Shown: positions 1 through 9,034, counted from the first letter of the stretch. The stretch is DNA of 64,000 nt from Nocardia transvalensis (GCF_015477765.1 NZ_JADLQQ010000010.1:1-64000); one strand, 5' to 3'. The notes: generated by a model not told the origin, from the sequence alone. Translations and numbers: made by a program.

Positions 1-2
1 CC

Positions 3-656
3 GACCACACCCGCGCCGCGACGAAGACGGAGAAGGCCGCGCAGTCCAAGGGATTGATCAGGAAGTTCGCGCGGCAGATCGGCAAGGACTATGTGCTGTT
101 TCCGGCGCTGAGCGGTCGGCGCTGGCGCCGTACCCTGGCCGCGAACCTCACGGCCAACCTACTTCGTAACCTCTGGGCCTATGTCGTGATCTTCTGCGGC
201 CATTTCCCCGATGGCGCAGAGAAATTCACCCGCGCCGCCATCGAACACGAGACCAAGCCCGAGTGGTATCTACGGCAGATGCTGGGCACCGCGAACTTCG
301 ACGCCGGACCGGTGCTGGCCTTCCTGAGCGGGAATCTGTGCTATCAGATCGAACACCACCTGTTCCCCGACCTGCCCAGCAATCGCTATGCCGAAATCGC
401 CGAGCGAGTACGGGCACTATGCGACAAATACGATCTCCCCTACACGAGCGGCCCGTTGCTGCACCAATACCTACTAACGATGCGCACCATCCACAAACTG
501 GCCCTGCCGGACCGCTTCCTGACCGCCACCTCCGACGACGCCCCCGAAACCGCCTCGGAACGAAAATTCCACGACCGCAAGGAATTCGCTGCCGATGCAG
601 ACCGGCCATCCCGACGGCGCGGGTTGCGCTCAGCGCTCCGCGCGACGGCAGCGTGA
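3..656 (+). CDS. Fatty-acid (acyl-CoA) desaturase, C-terminal part
   Basis: The 5' end lies outside the window; the frame is open from base 3. The visible ~217 residues are the C-terminal part of a membrane di-iron desaturase. The third histidine box QIEHHLFP (near base 345) supplies iron ligands, and the preceding hydrophobic stretch (LLRNLWAYVVIFCGHFP) is a membrane segment. Family members insert a cis double bond into acyl chains using O2 and electrons from a reductase. The tail after about base 540 is charged and poorly conserved. The first two His boxes cannot be checked here. Front-end and delta-9 desaturases both fit, so the regiochemistry is left open. Confidence 0.88.
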   Translation, partial: DHTRAATKTEKAAQSKGLIRKFARQIGKDYVLFPALSGRRWRRTLAANLTANLLRNLWAYVVIFCGHFPDGAEKFTRAAIEHETKPEWYLRQMLGTANFDAGPVLAFLSGNLCYQIEHHLFPDLPSNRYAEIAERVRALCDKYDLPYTSGPLLHQYLLTMRTIHKLALPDRFLTATSDDAPETASERKFHDRKEFAADADRPSRRRGLRSALRATAA

Positions 657-721
657 GCGGCCGTGACCAACCTACCGGCGACGTATCGCCTCGACACCAA
701 AGAAATTCGGGAGTTCCTCCT

Positions 722-1024
722 ATGATCATCTTCATCGGCCTGACCGCCCTGGCCGCCGCCGTCATTCTCGGCGTTGTCGGTGTGCTCACCGGCGGCCCAT
801 TCGTCTACGGCATCGTCGTCGGCGCGATCGGTGCGGCCGGACTGGGTCTGTTGTCGACCAGCCTCCGGATCCCTCGCCCCTGGCGGGAAACCGGACGCGA
901 CCACGGCCGACCGCAATCAGCGATCACGCGCGACCGCGACGAACATGCCGGCGGCTCCCGGCACATCCGCACCCACCCGAGCTGGCGGGACCGACTCGAA
1001 TGGGTCCGACATCCCCGCGCGTGA
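722..1024 (+). CDS. Small two-helix membrane protein, paralogue 1
   Basis: About 100 residues starting MIIFIGLTALAAAV, with two predicted transmembrane helices (residues ~2-24 and ~28-48) and a basic, hydrophilic C-terminal tail. I do not recognise a named family. The ATG is chosen because hydrophobic coding starts exactly there and a weak GGGAG lies upstream. It is clearly paralogous to the next gene: both share the pattern YGIVVG.IG.AGLGLL in helix 2, so they form a tandem duplication. Function unknown. Confidence 0.6.
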   Translation: MIIFIGLTALAAAVILGVVGVLTGGPFVYGIVVGAIGAAGLGLLSTSLRIPRPWRETGRDHGRPQSAITRDRDEHAGGSRHIRTHPSWRDRLEWVRHPRA

Positions 1025-1157
1025 CACTTCGCGCCAACACAGCCGCGATGCGATGCTCACGATGATCGGGGCTCGCGCCGACGATGTAGACCTACGGTGT
1101 TGACATTTGGTGTCGCTCGGCGTCTACTGAAAGAACCAACAGATCCGAGGGATCACC

Positions 1158-1577
1158 ATGATCGTCATCATCGGGCTCGTCATCCTCATCGCCGCCGTCC
1201 TCATCGGCGTCGCGGGAGTATTCGCCAACAGCGGCCCCAACCACGCACTGACCGACAACTTCGCCGTCTTCGGCTACCACGTCACCGGATCCACCGGTGT
1301 GCTGTTCCTCTACGGCATCGTCGTCGGTGGCATCGGCATCGCCGGGCTGGGCCTGCTGCTGACCGGCGCACGCCGCACTGCCCGCCGCGGCCGCGTCGCT
1401 CGCCGCGAACTCAAAGCCACCCGCCACGACACCTCTACGCAGTACGGCAACACCGGCACCACCGATGTCGCACCCAATACATCCGGCACCGTCACCGGGC
1501 AGGGAACCGGCAACCAGACACCAGCCCGGCCCCGCGGCATGGGCAAGCTGTTCGGGCGCACCTCGTCCGCCCGTTAG
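1158..1577 (+). CDS. Small two-helix membrane protein, paralogue 2
   Basis: 139 residues. Helix 1 (MIVIIGLVILIAAVLIGVAG) and helix 2 (LYGIVVGGIGIAGLGLLLTG) match the upstream gene, but an extra ~25-residue loop (around NHALTDNFAVFGYHVTG) separates them. The C-terminal half is basic and then Thr/Gly/Gln-rich, probably cytoplasmic or disordered. GATCCGAGGGATC upstream gives a plausible ribosome site (GAGGG). The tandem arrangement suggests duplication followed by loop gain or loss. No function can be assigned. Confidence 0.65.
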   Translation: MIVIIGLVILIAAVLIGVAGVFANSGPNHALTDNFAVFGYHVTGSTGVLFLYGIVVGGIGIAGLGLLLTGARRTARRGRVARRELKATRHDTSTQYGNTGTTDVAPNTSGTVTGQGTGNQTPARPRGMGKLFGRTSSAR

Positions 1578-1910
1578 CGTTCGATCGCGCCTCGTCGGCT
1601 GCGGATCTCGGTACGGTGGGTGCCGCGATCTCCGGTCTCCTCGACGATCTGGATCTGCTGATTCGTGATGCCGGGCTCGCTATGCTCGTCTCGCGCGCCG
1701 GGCCTTGCGAACGGCAAGCCATGACGGGGGTCAGCCTCTCGAGAAGACGTTGGCCACCACCCTACTCTGCCAATGGCACCGCGAGAATCGCTTCGACCTC
1801 GGGGAACAGGAGCGTTCTGTGCATAATGCGCCAAACGCCCGCGCCATCTCGATCACCGAGGCGCTGCGCCTACTCGGGAGCATCGACTTCGGGCGAATAG
1901 TGTTCTCCCG
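1578..1910. other. Non-coding or decayed stretch left of the IS256 remnant
   Basis: Several overlapping open frames exist on both strands but none looks like a conserved protein. No promoter, terminator or RNA gene was recognised. Probably the flank or lost 3' part of the IS256 insertion. Confidence 0.4.
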
Positions 1911-2492
1911 CTACGCTTTCCCCACCATCAGACCGGTGAACCACACCGTCATCGATGGCCTCACCGGATAGACGGCATCGAGGGGCCGGTTGCACCAGTC
2001 GGTCATCTCCGCGACGACCTTCTCGGTGATCGCGGAGACGGTGTCTTTCGACACCGAGGTCCCATAGATCTCGGTGAAGTGCGCTGAGATCTCACCGGTA
2101 ATCAACCCCTTTGCCGTCAGCGACAACACGATCTCGTCCACCCCGGACAGGCGCCGTTGGCGCTTCTTGACGATCTTCGGGTCGACCGAGGAACTCGTAT
2201 CCCGGAGGACATCAATTTCCACGGGCCCGATCTCGGTGATCACGGTCTTGGAGCGAGTTCCGTTGCGGGAGTTGCCACTTCCACGCCCAGCCGGGTCGTG
2301 TTTCTCATAGCCGACGTGCTCGGTCATCTCCGCTTCCAACGCGGTCTCGAGCACCGTCTTGGTGAGCTGGTTCAGCAACCCGCCCGGCCCGACCAGGTCA
2401 ACGCCCTGCTCCTTCGCCTGGGCCAGCAGTTGCTCGCCCAGCTTCTTCGTGTCCACCACACCGTCTGCCACGGCATCGATGGTCTCTGACAT
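1911..2492 (-). pseudogene. IS256-family transposase, N-terminal fragment
   Basis: About 170 residues of an IS256-type (mutator) transposase: the N-terminal region with GSGNSRNGTRSKTV and IGPVEIDVLRD, then LTAKGLITGEISAHF and RPLDAVYPV. In intact members the next residues carry the first catalytic Asp of the DDE triad. Here the frame changes to unrelated sequence and stops, so the catalytic core is missing. The likely start is the ATG at 2492, preceded by AGGAAGG. A truncated, non-functional remnant. Confidence 0.88.
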
Positions 2493-2775
2493 CGGTTGAT
2501 CCTTCCTGCCGAACCACAAAGGTTCGATCGGTCAGACCGAGATCAGATCAACCGTTGTTCCGACAGTCCTAGCTGCGGTGCCTCGAGTCGGTGAGACGAG
2601 CAGCGGGCCGCGTTGTCTTGCTGATCTTCAGGCAGTCCGAGCCAGGCGCACCCTTATAGTGCGGCGTTTTGCTCGAACGCCAGAATCCGCGGCAGCGTAA
2701 TGGCCATCGCCTTCCTCACCGTCGACGACGCCGTTCGCTTTGCGTGGCAGACACACATCGGTGAAGCTGGCGGCC

Positions 2776-3312
2776 ATGACAAGCGATCAGGCCGGTCGAC
2801 TCATCGGTGGTGTATTCGGACTCGTGTTCGTCGTGGTGAATGCCGGCGCCCTGCCGTCGATCGTCAGTGTCGTCCTGCGGGTGTTCGCGATCGCTGTGTT
2901 CCTTGGACTGTTTGCCGTGCTGCGGTGTGCTCGCATTCGTCTGCCGCCGAGCACCGTGCCAGGAACGAACTTCGGACGACGCTACTGGCTCGTGGTGGTC
3001 ATCGAGGCAGTCATCGGACTGGCAGGGATCGCCGTCATCAATGGGGTGCTGGGCACGCCCCGAGCAACCGTGGCGTGGATCGCGCTCGTAGTGGGGCTGC
3101 ACTTCTTCGGGCTCGCGACCGTGTGGCGACGACCGGCGTTTCGCTGGCTCGGCACAGCGATGACAACATGCGGGGCGATGGGCTTGATCCTGGCCACCTA
3201 CCGATCCTCCGCCGCGACCATCGCTGTGATTGCCGGGGTCGCCCCCGGGATTCTGCTGCTCGGCTCCGCCTGGTGGGGCATCCACCGCGCTGCTCAGCGC
3301 GCAACACCTTGA
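2776..3312 (+). CDS. Multi-pass membrane protein of unknown function
   Basis: About 178 residues from the ATG at 2776 (MTSDQAGRLIGGVFGLVFVV), chosen because the hydrophobic topology begins there. Five hydrophobic helices are apparent: residues ~7-27, ~28-48, ~72-95, ~100-118 and ~140-165. Charged loops include RRPAFRW. No catalytic motif was recognised. It resembles many small actinobacterial integral membrane proteins. It stands alone between IS remnants. Confidence 0.6.
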   Translation: MTSDQAGRLIGGVFGLVFVVVNAGALPSIVSVVLRVFAIAVFLGLFAVLRCARIRLPPSTVPGTNFGRRYWLVVVIEAVIGLAGIAVINGVLGTPRATVAWIALVVGLHFFGLATVWRRPAFRWLGTAMTTCGAMGLILATYRSSAATIAVIAGVAPGILLLGSAWWGIHRAAQRATP

Positions 3313-3639
3313 CCCAGCCCAACCGCACCCATGGTTCCCGCCCGACAGGCGTCTGCCGCCATCGCCCCGGTGCCATCCCGGGCTCGTCCCCCTACGGACA
3401 ACGCACTTCGGCGACCGATGCCTCAACTGCATGAGACGACGCGCCAGATACCTCAGATCAGTGAGACGGCCTCGACATCAACGGGACAGGACAACGAGCG
3501 CATCCCACAGTGCCGCTGGGTCGGCCGTCCGGATCGTTTGGCTGGCAGGGGTTTCCGACGCGCGCTCATGCCGATTACACGGCATTTTCTGGTCGATGGT
3601 CCTCCTGTGTGGATCGGAGTTTGGTTGACCTCGGCTTGT
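3313..3639. other. Intergenic or decayed DNA
   Basis: Overlapping open frames on both strands have no protein-like conservation. It separates the membrane protein from the IS110 remnant and is probably flanking DNA or a lost part of that element. Confidence 0.35.
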
Positions 3640-3910
3640 GATCGCGGTGACCAGACCACCGGCTTGCCGGGCCGACAGGAATCGCTTGGCGCCTCCGGGG
3701 ATCAGTTCAAGCAGTTTCCCGGTGCAGGCGGTGAGGGTGTCGGTGCGGGCGTGGCCGAGGCCGTCGCGGCGGTCGGCGAGCAGCCCGAGCGCGACCAGTT
3801 CCGGATCGACGGTGACCCGTCGCAGGTTCGGGGCGTGCAGGGCCGCCAGTGCGACCGAGTGAGCGTCGACGGGGTCGGTTTCGCGGCCGTTTCCGGTGGC
3901 GTGGCTCTCT
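3640..3910 (-). pseudogene. IS110-family transposase, internal fragment
   Basis: Reading the minus strand gives about 90 residues matching the middle of the intact IS110 transposase at 9035-10195: ATGNGRETDPVDAHSVALAA, APNLRR, ADRRDGLGHARTD, LLELIPGGAKRFLSARQA. DPVDAHS contains two of the conserved acidic residues of the DEDD domain. Neither N- nor C-terminal region is present. It is a relic of a close relative of the intact copy. Confidence 0.82.
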
Positions 3911-4026
3911 AATTGGCTTGCCTCCCATCGGGTGCCGTTCCGGCTAGTGCATCTGCACTACTGCCGCATATCGCGTGCATCGAACGCGCGTCTGCCCCGG
4001 TGCTTCTCAGCGCCGGGGCAGCGCGG

Positions 4027-4911
4027 TCAGGCGTTGTTCGCTTTGCCGTGCCAGTCCCCGATCGCGGTAACGATTTCGTCGGCGGCGTCTTCCTGCAGGA
4101 AGTGTCCGGCGCCTGCGAGCACGACGGTGTGGTGGTCGGGGAAGGTGGTCTCCCACTGACGCCGTTCCTTGTCGCGGAAGGCGATGTCCTGGTCGGCCCA
4201 CACGATCAAGACGGGCCGGTCGCTGAGTTTCGGCAGCGCATCGCTGATCTCTCGCAGAAATGCCTTGCTGGCGAGGAGTTCGTGGGCGAACACGTGGGTC
4301 GGCTCACGGGAGGCCGGGGTCGAGAACGGGCCGCGGTAGGCGTCCATCACCGCGTCGGGCAGCTTCTTGCGTTTGACCCCGCCGGGAATGAGGCGTTCGA
4401 CCGTAATGTTGCGGCGCCGGATCAGGTATCCCCCGATCGGGCCGCCGAACAGCCGGGAGAATATCTGCGTGGAGGGGTCCGTCTTCGGCCACGCCCACGA
4501 GTTGCCGATGACGAACGCGCTGAACCGCTCCGGCTGCCGCGTTGCGGCGGCGAAACCGATCGGCCCACCCCAGTCCTGGACCATCATCGTCACGTCGCGC
4601 AGGTTCAGGTGCAGCAGCAGCGCCTCGATCACCTTGGCGTGCTCGGCGGGGGTGTAGCCATAGCCGGGCGGCGCCACCGAAAGCCCGAATCCGGGGTAGT
4701 CCGGTGCGATGCAGCGGAAGCGGTCACGCAACCCGATGATGATGTCGCGGTACAGGAACGACCAGGCCGAGTTGCCGTGCAGCAGTAGCAGCGGTGGGCC
4801 GGTACCCTCGTCCACGTAATGCACCCGCGCGCCGTCGATGTCGGCGTAGTGGTCGGCGAACGGGTACAGCTGCTCGGGCAGCCATCCCGGCCGCTGTGGA
4901 CGGTCTTCCAT
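4027..4911 (-). CDS. Haloalkane dehalogenase-like alpha/beta hydrolase
   Basis: About 294 residues. The start at 4911 (MEDRPQRPG) is chosen over an upstream in-frame ATG because AGGAGA lies at ideal spacing. The hydrolase fold shows HGNSAWSFLYRD, whose Asn after HG is the halide-stabilising position in dehalogenases. The nucleophile elbow VQDWGGPIGF uses Asp followed by Trp, as in haloalkane dehalogenases, rather than Ser. An acid sits in VWADQD and the catalytic His in GAGHFLQEDAADEI. Predicted reaction: hydrolytic cleavage of carbon-halogen bonds via an aspartyl ester. Substrate unknown. An esterase is unlikely given the Asp nucleophile. Confidence 0.85.
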   Translation of the reverse strand: MEDRPQRPGWLPEQLYPFADHYADIDGARVHYVDEGTGPPLLLLHGNSAWSFLYRDIIIGLRDRFRCIAPDYPGFGLSVAPPGYGYTPAEHAKVIEALLLHLNLRDVTMMVQDWGGPIGFAAATRQPERFSAFVIGNSWAWPKTDPSTQIFSRLFGGPIGGYLIRRRNITVERLIPGGVKRKKLPDAVMDAYRGPFSTPASREPTHVFAHELLASKAFLREISDALPKLSDRPVLIVWADQDIAFRDKERRQWETTFPDHHTVVLAGAGHFLQEDAADEIVTAIGDWHGKANNA

Positions 4912-4929
4912 CACGATCTCCTCTCGACT

Positions 4930-4963
4930 GAAATCTCGCTCGATTGAAATCTTGGAATCCCCG
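4930..4963 (-). promoter_or_regulatory. TGAAATCT direct repeat upstream of the dehalogenase-like gene
   Basis: Just upstream of the start, the plus strand reads ACTGAAATCTCGCTCGATTGAAATCTTGG, so TGAAATCT occurs twice about 16 bases apart. A tandem regulator site is possible; no dedicated regulator gene adjoins. Confidence 0.3.
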
Positions 4964-5025
4964 TGTTTATCGCGACCCCGAGCGATCGAAGGGATACCAC
5001 CGATGCATATCAATGCTGTAGACAA

Positions 5026-5317
5026 TCAACAGTCCGACACGTCGACACCGAGGCGCTGCCGTTTATCGGAGTGATCCTGCCACCAACCGCCGGGCGATGT
5101 GCTCGCGCACCTGGTGTGGCTGCGGCGCAGATCCCTTGCAATGCCGGATCCGGCCTGCTCCAGCACGTCGGCAGCGCACCTGCGACCGAGGCGCTGGATC
5201 GCGAACAGCTCATCGGAGGCCCCAGAGGGTGTAAGTAGGACCCATCGCAAGACAGTCCGACAGCAGGCCGGGTTGAACAACTCGATCTACTTTTCGACGG
5301 CTTCCCGGTGTGAAACA
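5026..5317. other. Gap between dehalogenase-like and reductase genes
   Basis: No convincing gene. Short overlapping frames on both strands lack recognisable motifs. Confidence 0.35.
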
Positions 5318-6394
5318 TCAGCGGCGGGGTTCGATCATGTGGCTGCCGAAGACTTCCGCGCCGTGGCGGGCCAGAAGCTCGTGGGGGAAGCCGAGGTCGA
5401 TGGCGCTGGCCTCGTCCAGGCGGGCCAGGTGGGCGGTGTCGAATTCGACGTCGAGGGCACCGAGGTTGTCTTCGAGTTGGGCCAAGGTCCGCGCACCGAC
5501 GATCGGGGCCGTCACGCCGGGGTTGTGCAGGGTCCAGGCGAGGGCGACCTGTGACGGTGTCTTCCCCAGCTCGGTGGCGACCTGTTTCACCACCTCAGCG
5601 ATCGTCAGGCCGCGCTCGGTGAGGTGGCCGGAGGTGAGGGCGATGTTTTTGCGGGTGGCCTCGTCGTTGTTGCGCTCGCGGATGGCGTCGACGGACGGCT
5701 CGGTCAGGTCGGCGCGGCTGTATTTGCCGGTGAGCACGCCGTTGGCCAGCGGTGACCACAGGACCACCCCCAGTCCCATCTCGCGGGCCATCGGGATCAG
5801 ATCGCGCTCCACGGTGCGCTCGAGGAGACTGTATTCGATCTGCACCGCCACCAGCGGTGACCAGCCGCGCAGGTCGGCGATGGCCTGCATGCGCGAGACC
5901 TGCCAGGCCGGGGTGTCGGAGATGCCCACGTACAGCACCTTGCCTTGGCGGACCAGATCGTCCATGCCGCGCAGGATCTCCTCGACCGGGGTCAGGAAGT
6001 CCCACCAGTGCAGGTACAGCAGATCGAGGTAATCGGTATTCATCCGCCGCAGGCTCGCTTCCACCGACGCGATCATGCTTTTGCGGTGGTTGCCGCCGGA
6101 GTTCGGGTCAACCGGGCGGCGCAGCAGGGTGTATTTCGTTGCCAGCACCAGGCTTTCGCGGTTGTCGCGGGTGAATTCGCCTACCAGTTTCTCGGAGTTG
6201 CCGTCGGCGTAGGTGTTGGCGGTGTCGATGAAGTTGCCGCCCCGCTCGACGTAGGTGTCGAACAGTTTGCGGGCGTCGTCGGTGTGGGTGCCCCAGCCCG
6301 AGTCGGCGCCGAAGAACCTGGTGCCCAGCGCCAGCGGCGAGACTCGCAGTCCGGAGCGGCCGAGCAGCCGGTAGGTGTCGAGAGTGACAGACAT
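5318..6394 (-). CDS. Aldo/keto reductase
   Basis: 358 residues of the aldo/keto reductase superfamily (TIM barrel, NADPH-dependent carbonyl reduction). The catalytic tetrad can be placed: Asp in FIDTANTYADG, Tyr in the same motif, Lys in LATKYT and His in LYLHWWD. The C-terminal cofactor region includes PIVGARTLAQLEDNLGAL. The start MSVTLDTYRLLG lies after GGGAAGGGG. It follows the dehalogenase-like gene in the same direction but about 400 bases separate them, so co-transcription is doubtful. Substrate unknown. Confidence 0.92.
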   Translation of the reverse strand: MSVTLDTYRLLGRSGLRVSPLALGTRFFGADSGWGTHTDDARKLFDTYVERGGNFIDTANTYADGNSEKLVGEFTRDNRESLVLATKYTLLRRPVDPNSGGNHRKSMIASVEASLRRMNTDYLDLLYLHWWDFLTPVEEILRGMDDLVRQGKVLYVGISDTPAWQVSRMQAIADLRGWSPLVAVQIEYSLLERTVERDLIPMAREMGLGVVLWSPLANGVLTGKYSRADLTEPSVDAIRERNNDEATRKNIALTSGHLTERGLTIAEVVKQVATELGKTPSQVALAWTLHNPGVTAPIVGARTLAQLEDNLGALDVEFDTAHLARLDEASAIDLGFPHELLARHGAEVFGSHMIEPRR

Positions 6395-6432
6395 CGTGCC
6401 CCTTCCCTCTCTTCGAAGGTTGTCCTCTTATG

Positions 6433-6639
6433 TCATGAGCGGGCGGTCTGGTAGCGCGGTAACCGGCGCCGTCCGATCATCAGCTCGGTGACGAGCTGGT
6501 CGTAGGCGACCTTCAGATCCGCGAGTGCGGTGTCCAGCCGGTCGACCGGACGGTCCGGTCCCGGAAGGTGGCGCGTGATCGCGGTGCGAGTAACGGTTAG
6601 CGCTACCAGCCGGGCAATTTTCCCGGCCGCGGTCGACAC
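6433..6639 (-). CDS. Possible 68-residue hypothetical protein
   Basis: A GTG-initiated frame encoding MSTAAGKIARLVALTVTRTA... with a helical middle (LDTALADLKVAYDQLVTELM). It has plausible amphipathic character and ends just upstream of the aldo/keto reductase. No clear ribosome site and no recognised family. It could be a small conserved protein or chance coding. Confidence 0.3.
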   Translation of the reverse strand: MSTAAGKIARLVALTVTRTAITRHLPGPDRPVDRLDTALADLKVAYDQLVTELMIGRRRLPRYQTARS

Positions 6640-6900
6640 TGACCGAGACGACGCCGGATTCGCTGAGACCCGTGGCAGGCATGAAAGGCCGTGGGGAGCG
6701 GATCATTTCGACTCCTTCGCGCGGACGGCGACATTGACCGGCCGCATTCAAGAATGCTGAAACTGATCGGTGTCACTGTCACTGTCGCTGTGACGCTGGC
6801 GTCAGCGTTCTCGTGGTGGATGTACGTACCAGTGGGACCGCGAGAAGATGAGGATCTTCGGCGCTGCCGTCACTGCCCGGTTGGCTGTTGCGGTCCTGGT
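6640..6900. other. Intergenic region with doubtful short frames
   Basis: A plus-strand frame from 6754 begins with a hydrophobic helix (MLKLIGVTVTVAVTLASAFS) but soon overlaps the acyltransferase gene and loses protein character. It may be a remnant signal-peptide gene. Nothing else was recognised. Confidence 0.3.
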
Positions 6901-8163
6901 TCAGTGCGGTATGTCGGTGAGGAGTGCGCGGATCCGATCGGCCGCTACGGTGGCGTCGGGACGGGGGGCTAGTAGCGGCTCGATGGTGAGTTGCCCGTTG
7001 AATGTAGTGATGACGTAGAAGGTGCCGATGTTCGACGGGCGATCGGGCAGTGTTGGTTGCGGGTTCGTCGGGTGGATGGTGGGTCGGAAATCCTCGATGG
7101 TCAGGCGCTGGGGGGTGTTGAGTGGAGGGATCTTGCCCCAGTTCGTCGAAACGATACGGGCGGAAATATAGGTGTGTTCGTCGGGTCGGAGGGCGGATCG
7201 CTGAATTTCACCGGCGGCGAGGTCGCGGGCGAGTTTGCCGCTAACGGCGCGCGCAAGTGTGGCAATGCCGGTGTCTGCATCGGTGTCGGCGGTGAAATGA
7301 GCCATGCCGAGCACATTTGTTCCCTCGGTGTAGCCCACTGACGGGGTCAGCCGTGTGCGCAGGTCTACTACATATTGGTAGGTCAGATCGCCGATGCCGA
7401 CATCGAGGGTGTCGGCGGTGGCTTTCAGCAGCGCGGCCGATACCAGGCCGTTGATCGTCGTATTCGCCTGGTGACCGAACTCGACCAGGGCTTGCGTTTC
7501 CTCGATGGTGAGTCGGATGCGTTCTGTCGTGGGCTGTGGAGTGCGGGGGTGGTCCAGGTTGATCGGTGCAACCGGTGTGGTCGGTGTCGTGGAATCGGTT
7601 GCTGTCGGGGTGTCTGTGGTGATGCCTCGTTCGGACAGCAGCTCCTCCAGGGGCCGGGGGTAGCCGTGCCTGTTCGGCCACACGGCGCGGCCGTCGACGA
7701 TGTCGGCGTAGAACCTCCACAGGTCGGCCAGTAGTTGCAGGGAATGGTGTCCGTCGGCTATCGCGTGATGGGTCAGCAGGGTCACCCATGCCTGGTCGGG
7801 GTCGTCCTGCGCGATATGCACGGCTGCGGTTCGGCCCTGCGGGTCGGGCAGTCCGAGTAGCGGATCGTCGCTTCCCTTCTCCTGGGGGCTGATGTCGTGC
7901 CGGCTGACAACGGGCAGGAAGTCTTGGTCTTCTTCGATGACGGCTCGGCCCGTCGCGTCGTATGCGATTCTGCTGGCCAGCACCGGGTAGGACCGTCGCA
8001 GGGCCTCGAACGCCTCCCACACCGCGGCCCGATCCAGATGCCCCCGCACGCGAGCGGAGTAGCCGATGTAGCCGCCGGTCTCGCCCAGGAATGCTTCGCT
8101 GGGAGCGAGAGGGCGAATCAGTACAGCTGACGACTGCATATCTGTCCTCATATCTGTCCTCAT
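6901..8163 (-). CDS. Condensation-domain-type acyltransferase (PapA-like)
   Basis: About 412-420 residues of the BAHD/condensation/PapA fold. The active-site motif HHAIADGHHS fits HHxxxDG, whose second His is the catalytic base. The N-terminal PLAPSEAFL is typical of PapA-like proteins, and the second half contains a DLRTRL segment comparable to the structural DFG-region motif of the family. Such proteins move acyl chains from a thioester to hydroxyl or amino groups of lipids or natural products. It stands alone and is divergent from a TetR gene. Three in-frame ATGs (8163, 8151, 8139) are each preceded by the same AGGACAG ribosome site, so the real start is ambiguous. Confidence 0.85.
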   Translation of the reverse strand: MRTDMRTDMQSSAVLIRPLAPSEAFLGETGGYIGYSARVRGHLDRAAVWEAFEALRRSYPVLASRIAYDATGRAVIEEDQDFLPVVSRHDISPQEKGSDDPLLGLPDPQGRTAAVHIAQDDPDQAWVTLLTHHAIADGHHSLQLLADLWRFYADIVDGRAVWPNRHGYPRPLEELLSERGITTDTPTATDSTTPTTPVAPINLDHPRTPQPTTERIRLTIEETQALVEFGHQANTTINGLVSAALLKATADTLDVGIGDLTYQYVVDLRTRLTPSVGYTEGTNVLGMAHFTADTDADTGIATLARAVSGKLARDLAAGEIQRSALRPDEHTYISARIVSTNWGKIPPLNTPQRLTIEDFRPTIHPTNPQPTLPDRPSNIGTFYVITTFNGQLTIEPLLAPRPDATVAADRIRALLTDIPH

Positions 8164-8172
8164 ATCTGTCCT
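8137..8172 (-). repeat. Triple 12-bp repeat carrying three ribosome sites and starts
   Basis: Three perfect tandem copies of CATATCTGTCCT on the plus strand. On the minus strand each unit reads AGGACAGATATG, a Shine-Dalgarno plus ATG. The 12-bp unit keeps frame and encodes the repeated tetrapeptide MRTD at the acyltransferase N-terminus. Confidence 0.9.
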
Positions 8173-8290
8173 CGGAATGTTCGCCTCCGGCTGATGAACC
8201 GGATCGACAACCAGTTCGCGGAGTCCCGTCTATGGCGGTCGGTTGGGCCGCACTGTCCGATGCGGCTACGCTACCATCAACTGTCATAGA

Positions 8291-8305
8291 CTGACAATTA
8301 GTCAG
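8291..8305. promoter_or_regulatory. Palindromic candidate operator CTGAC-N5-GTCAG
   Basis: A perfect inverted repeat with arms CTGAC and GTCAG around AATTA, in the 190-bp intergenic region between the acyltransferase and the TetR gene. Position and symmetry fit a TetR-family operator controlling both genes. Confidence 0.55.
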
Positions 8306-8351
8306 GTAATGCCAATTAGGTTATCTGTGTCTCTTTTGAGAGGATGGGGTG

Positions 8352-8990
8352 ATGGAGAGCACCGCAGATCGGCTCGCGAGTGACCGGCCCGGCCTACGGG
8401 CACGGCGCCGAGCCCAGACGCTGGACGAGATCCATTGGGCAGCAGTGGAACTGAGTGACCAGCACGGCTTCGACAACATCACGGTCGACGACATCGCCGC
8501 CCGAGCGGGCGTGGCTGCGCGGACGTTCTTCCGCTACTTTCCGACCAAGGAGAGCGCGGTCGTATACGACCGGTGGGGCATCGCCACCGCTATCGAATCG
8601 CGGTTCACGACAGCAGACCCGCCCACGATGCGGCTGGCCGATATCGAAGCCGCCGTGGCCGAGGTCATCGACACCGTCATCGAGAACGACTCAGGGCCCG
8701 CCGGCGCCGCCGAGGACGTGCTTCTGACATACCGAGTGATAACCACCACACCCCAGCTGCGGGCAGCGGCCTTCGCCGAGCACAGCGCCCGCGTCGGTGC
8801 GGTGGTCGAATCGGTCGCCGACCCCGCCGAACGTTCCCGAACGCGTCTGGTGCTGGCAGTGACCTATGCCGTGGTGGGCGCGGCCGTGAACGAATGGGTC
8901 GACTCCCACGCCGCAGGCCACACCGACGCCAGCCTCCTCGCCATCTACCAGAAGCTCTGCACACAACTTCGAACCATCTCCACGCAATGA
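8352..8990 (+). CDS. TetR-family transcriptional regulator
   Basis: 213 residues. The N-terminal helix-turn-helix reads FDNITVDDIAARAGVAARTFFRYFPTKES, split here as ITVDDIAARAGV and ARTFFRYFPTKE, and is characteristic of TetR repressors. The C-terminal ligand-binding domain includes LVLAVTYAVVGAAVNEWV. ATG 8352 is favoured over GTG 8349 because AGGA lies 7 bases upstream. It is divergent from the acyltransferase, with a palindrome between them, so it probably represses that gene and itself until a ligand binds. Ligand unknown. Confidence 0.9.
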   Translation: MESTADRLASDRPGLRARRRAQTLDEIHWAAVELSDQHGFDNITVDDIAARAGVAARTFFRYFPTKESAVVYDRWGIATAIESRFTTADPPTMRLADIEAAVAEVIDTVIENDSGPAGAAEDVLLTYRVITTTPQLRAAAFAEHSARVGAVVESVADPAERSRTRLVLAVTYAVVGAAVNEWVDSHAAGHTDASLLAIYQKLCTQLRTISTQ

Positions 8991-9034
8991 CCCCAGGCAC
9001 CTCGGGAAAGCACGAAAATGGCTCCCCTTTAGTA

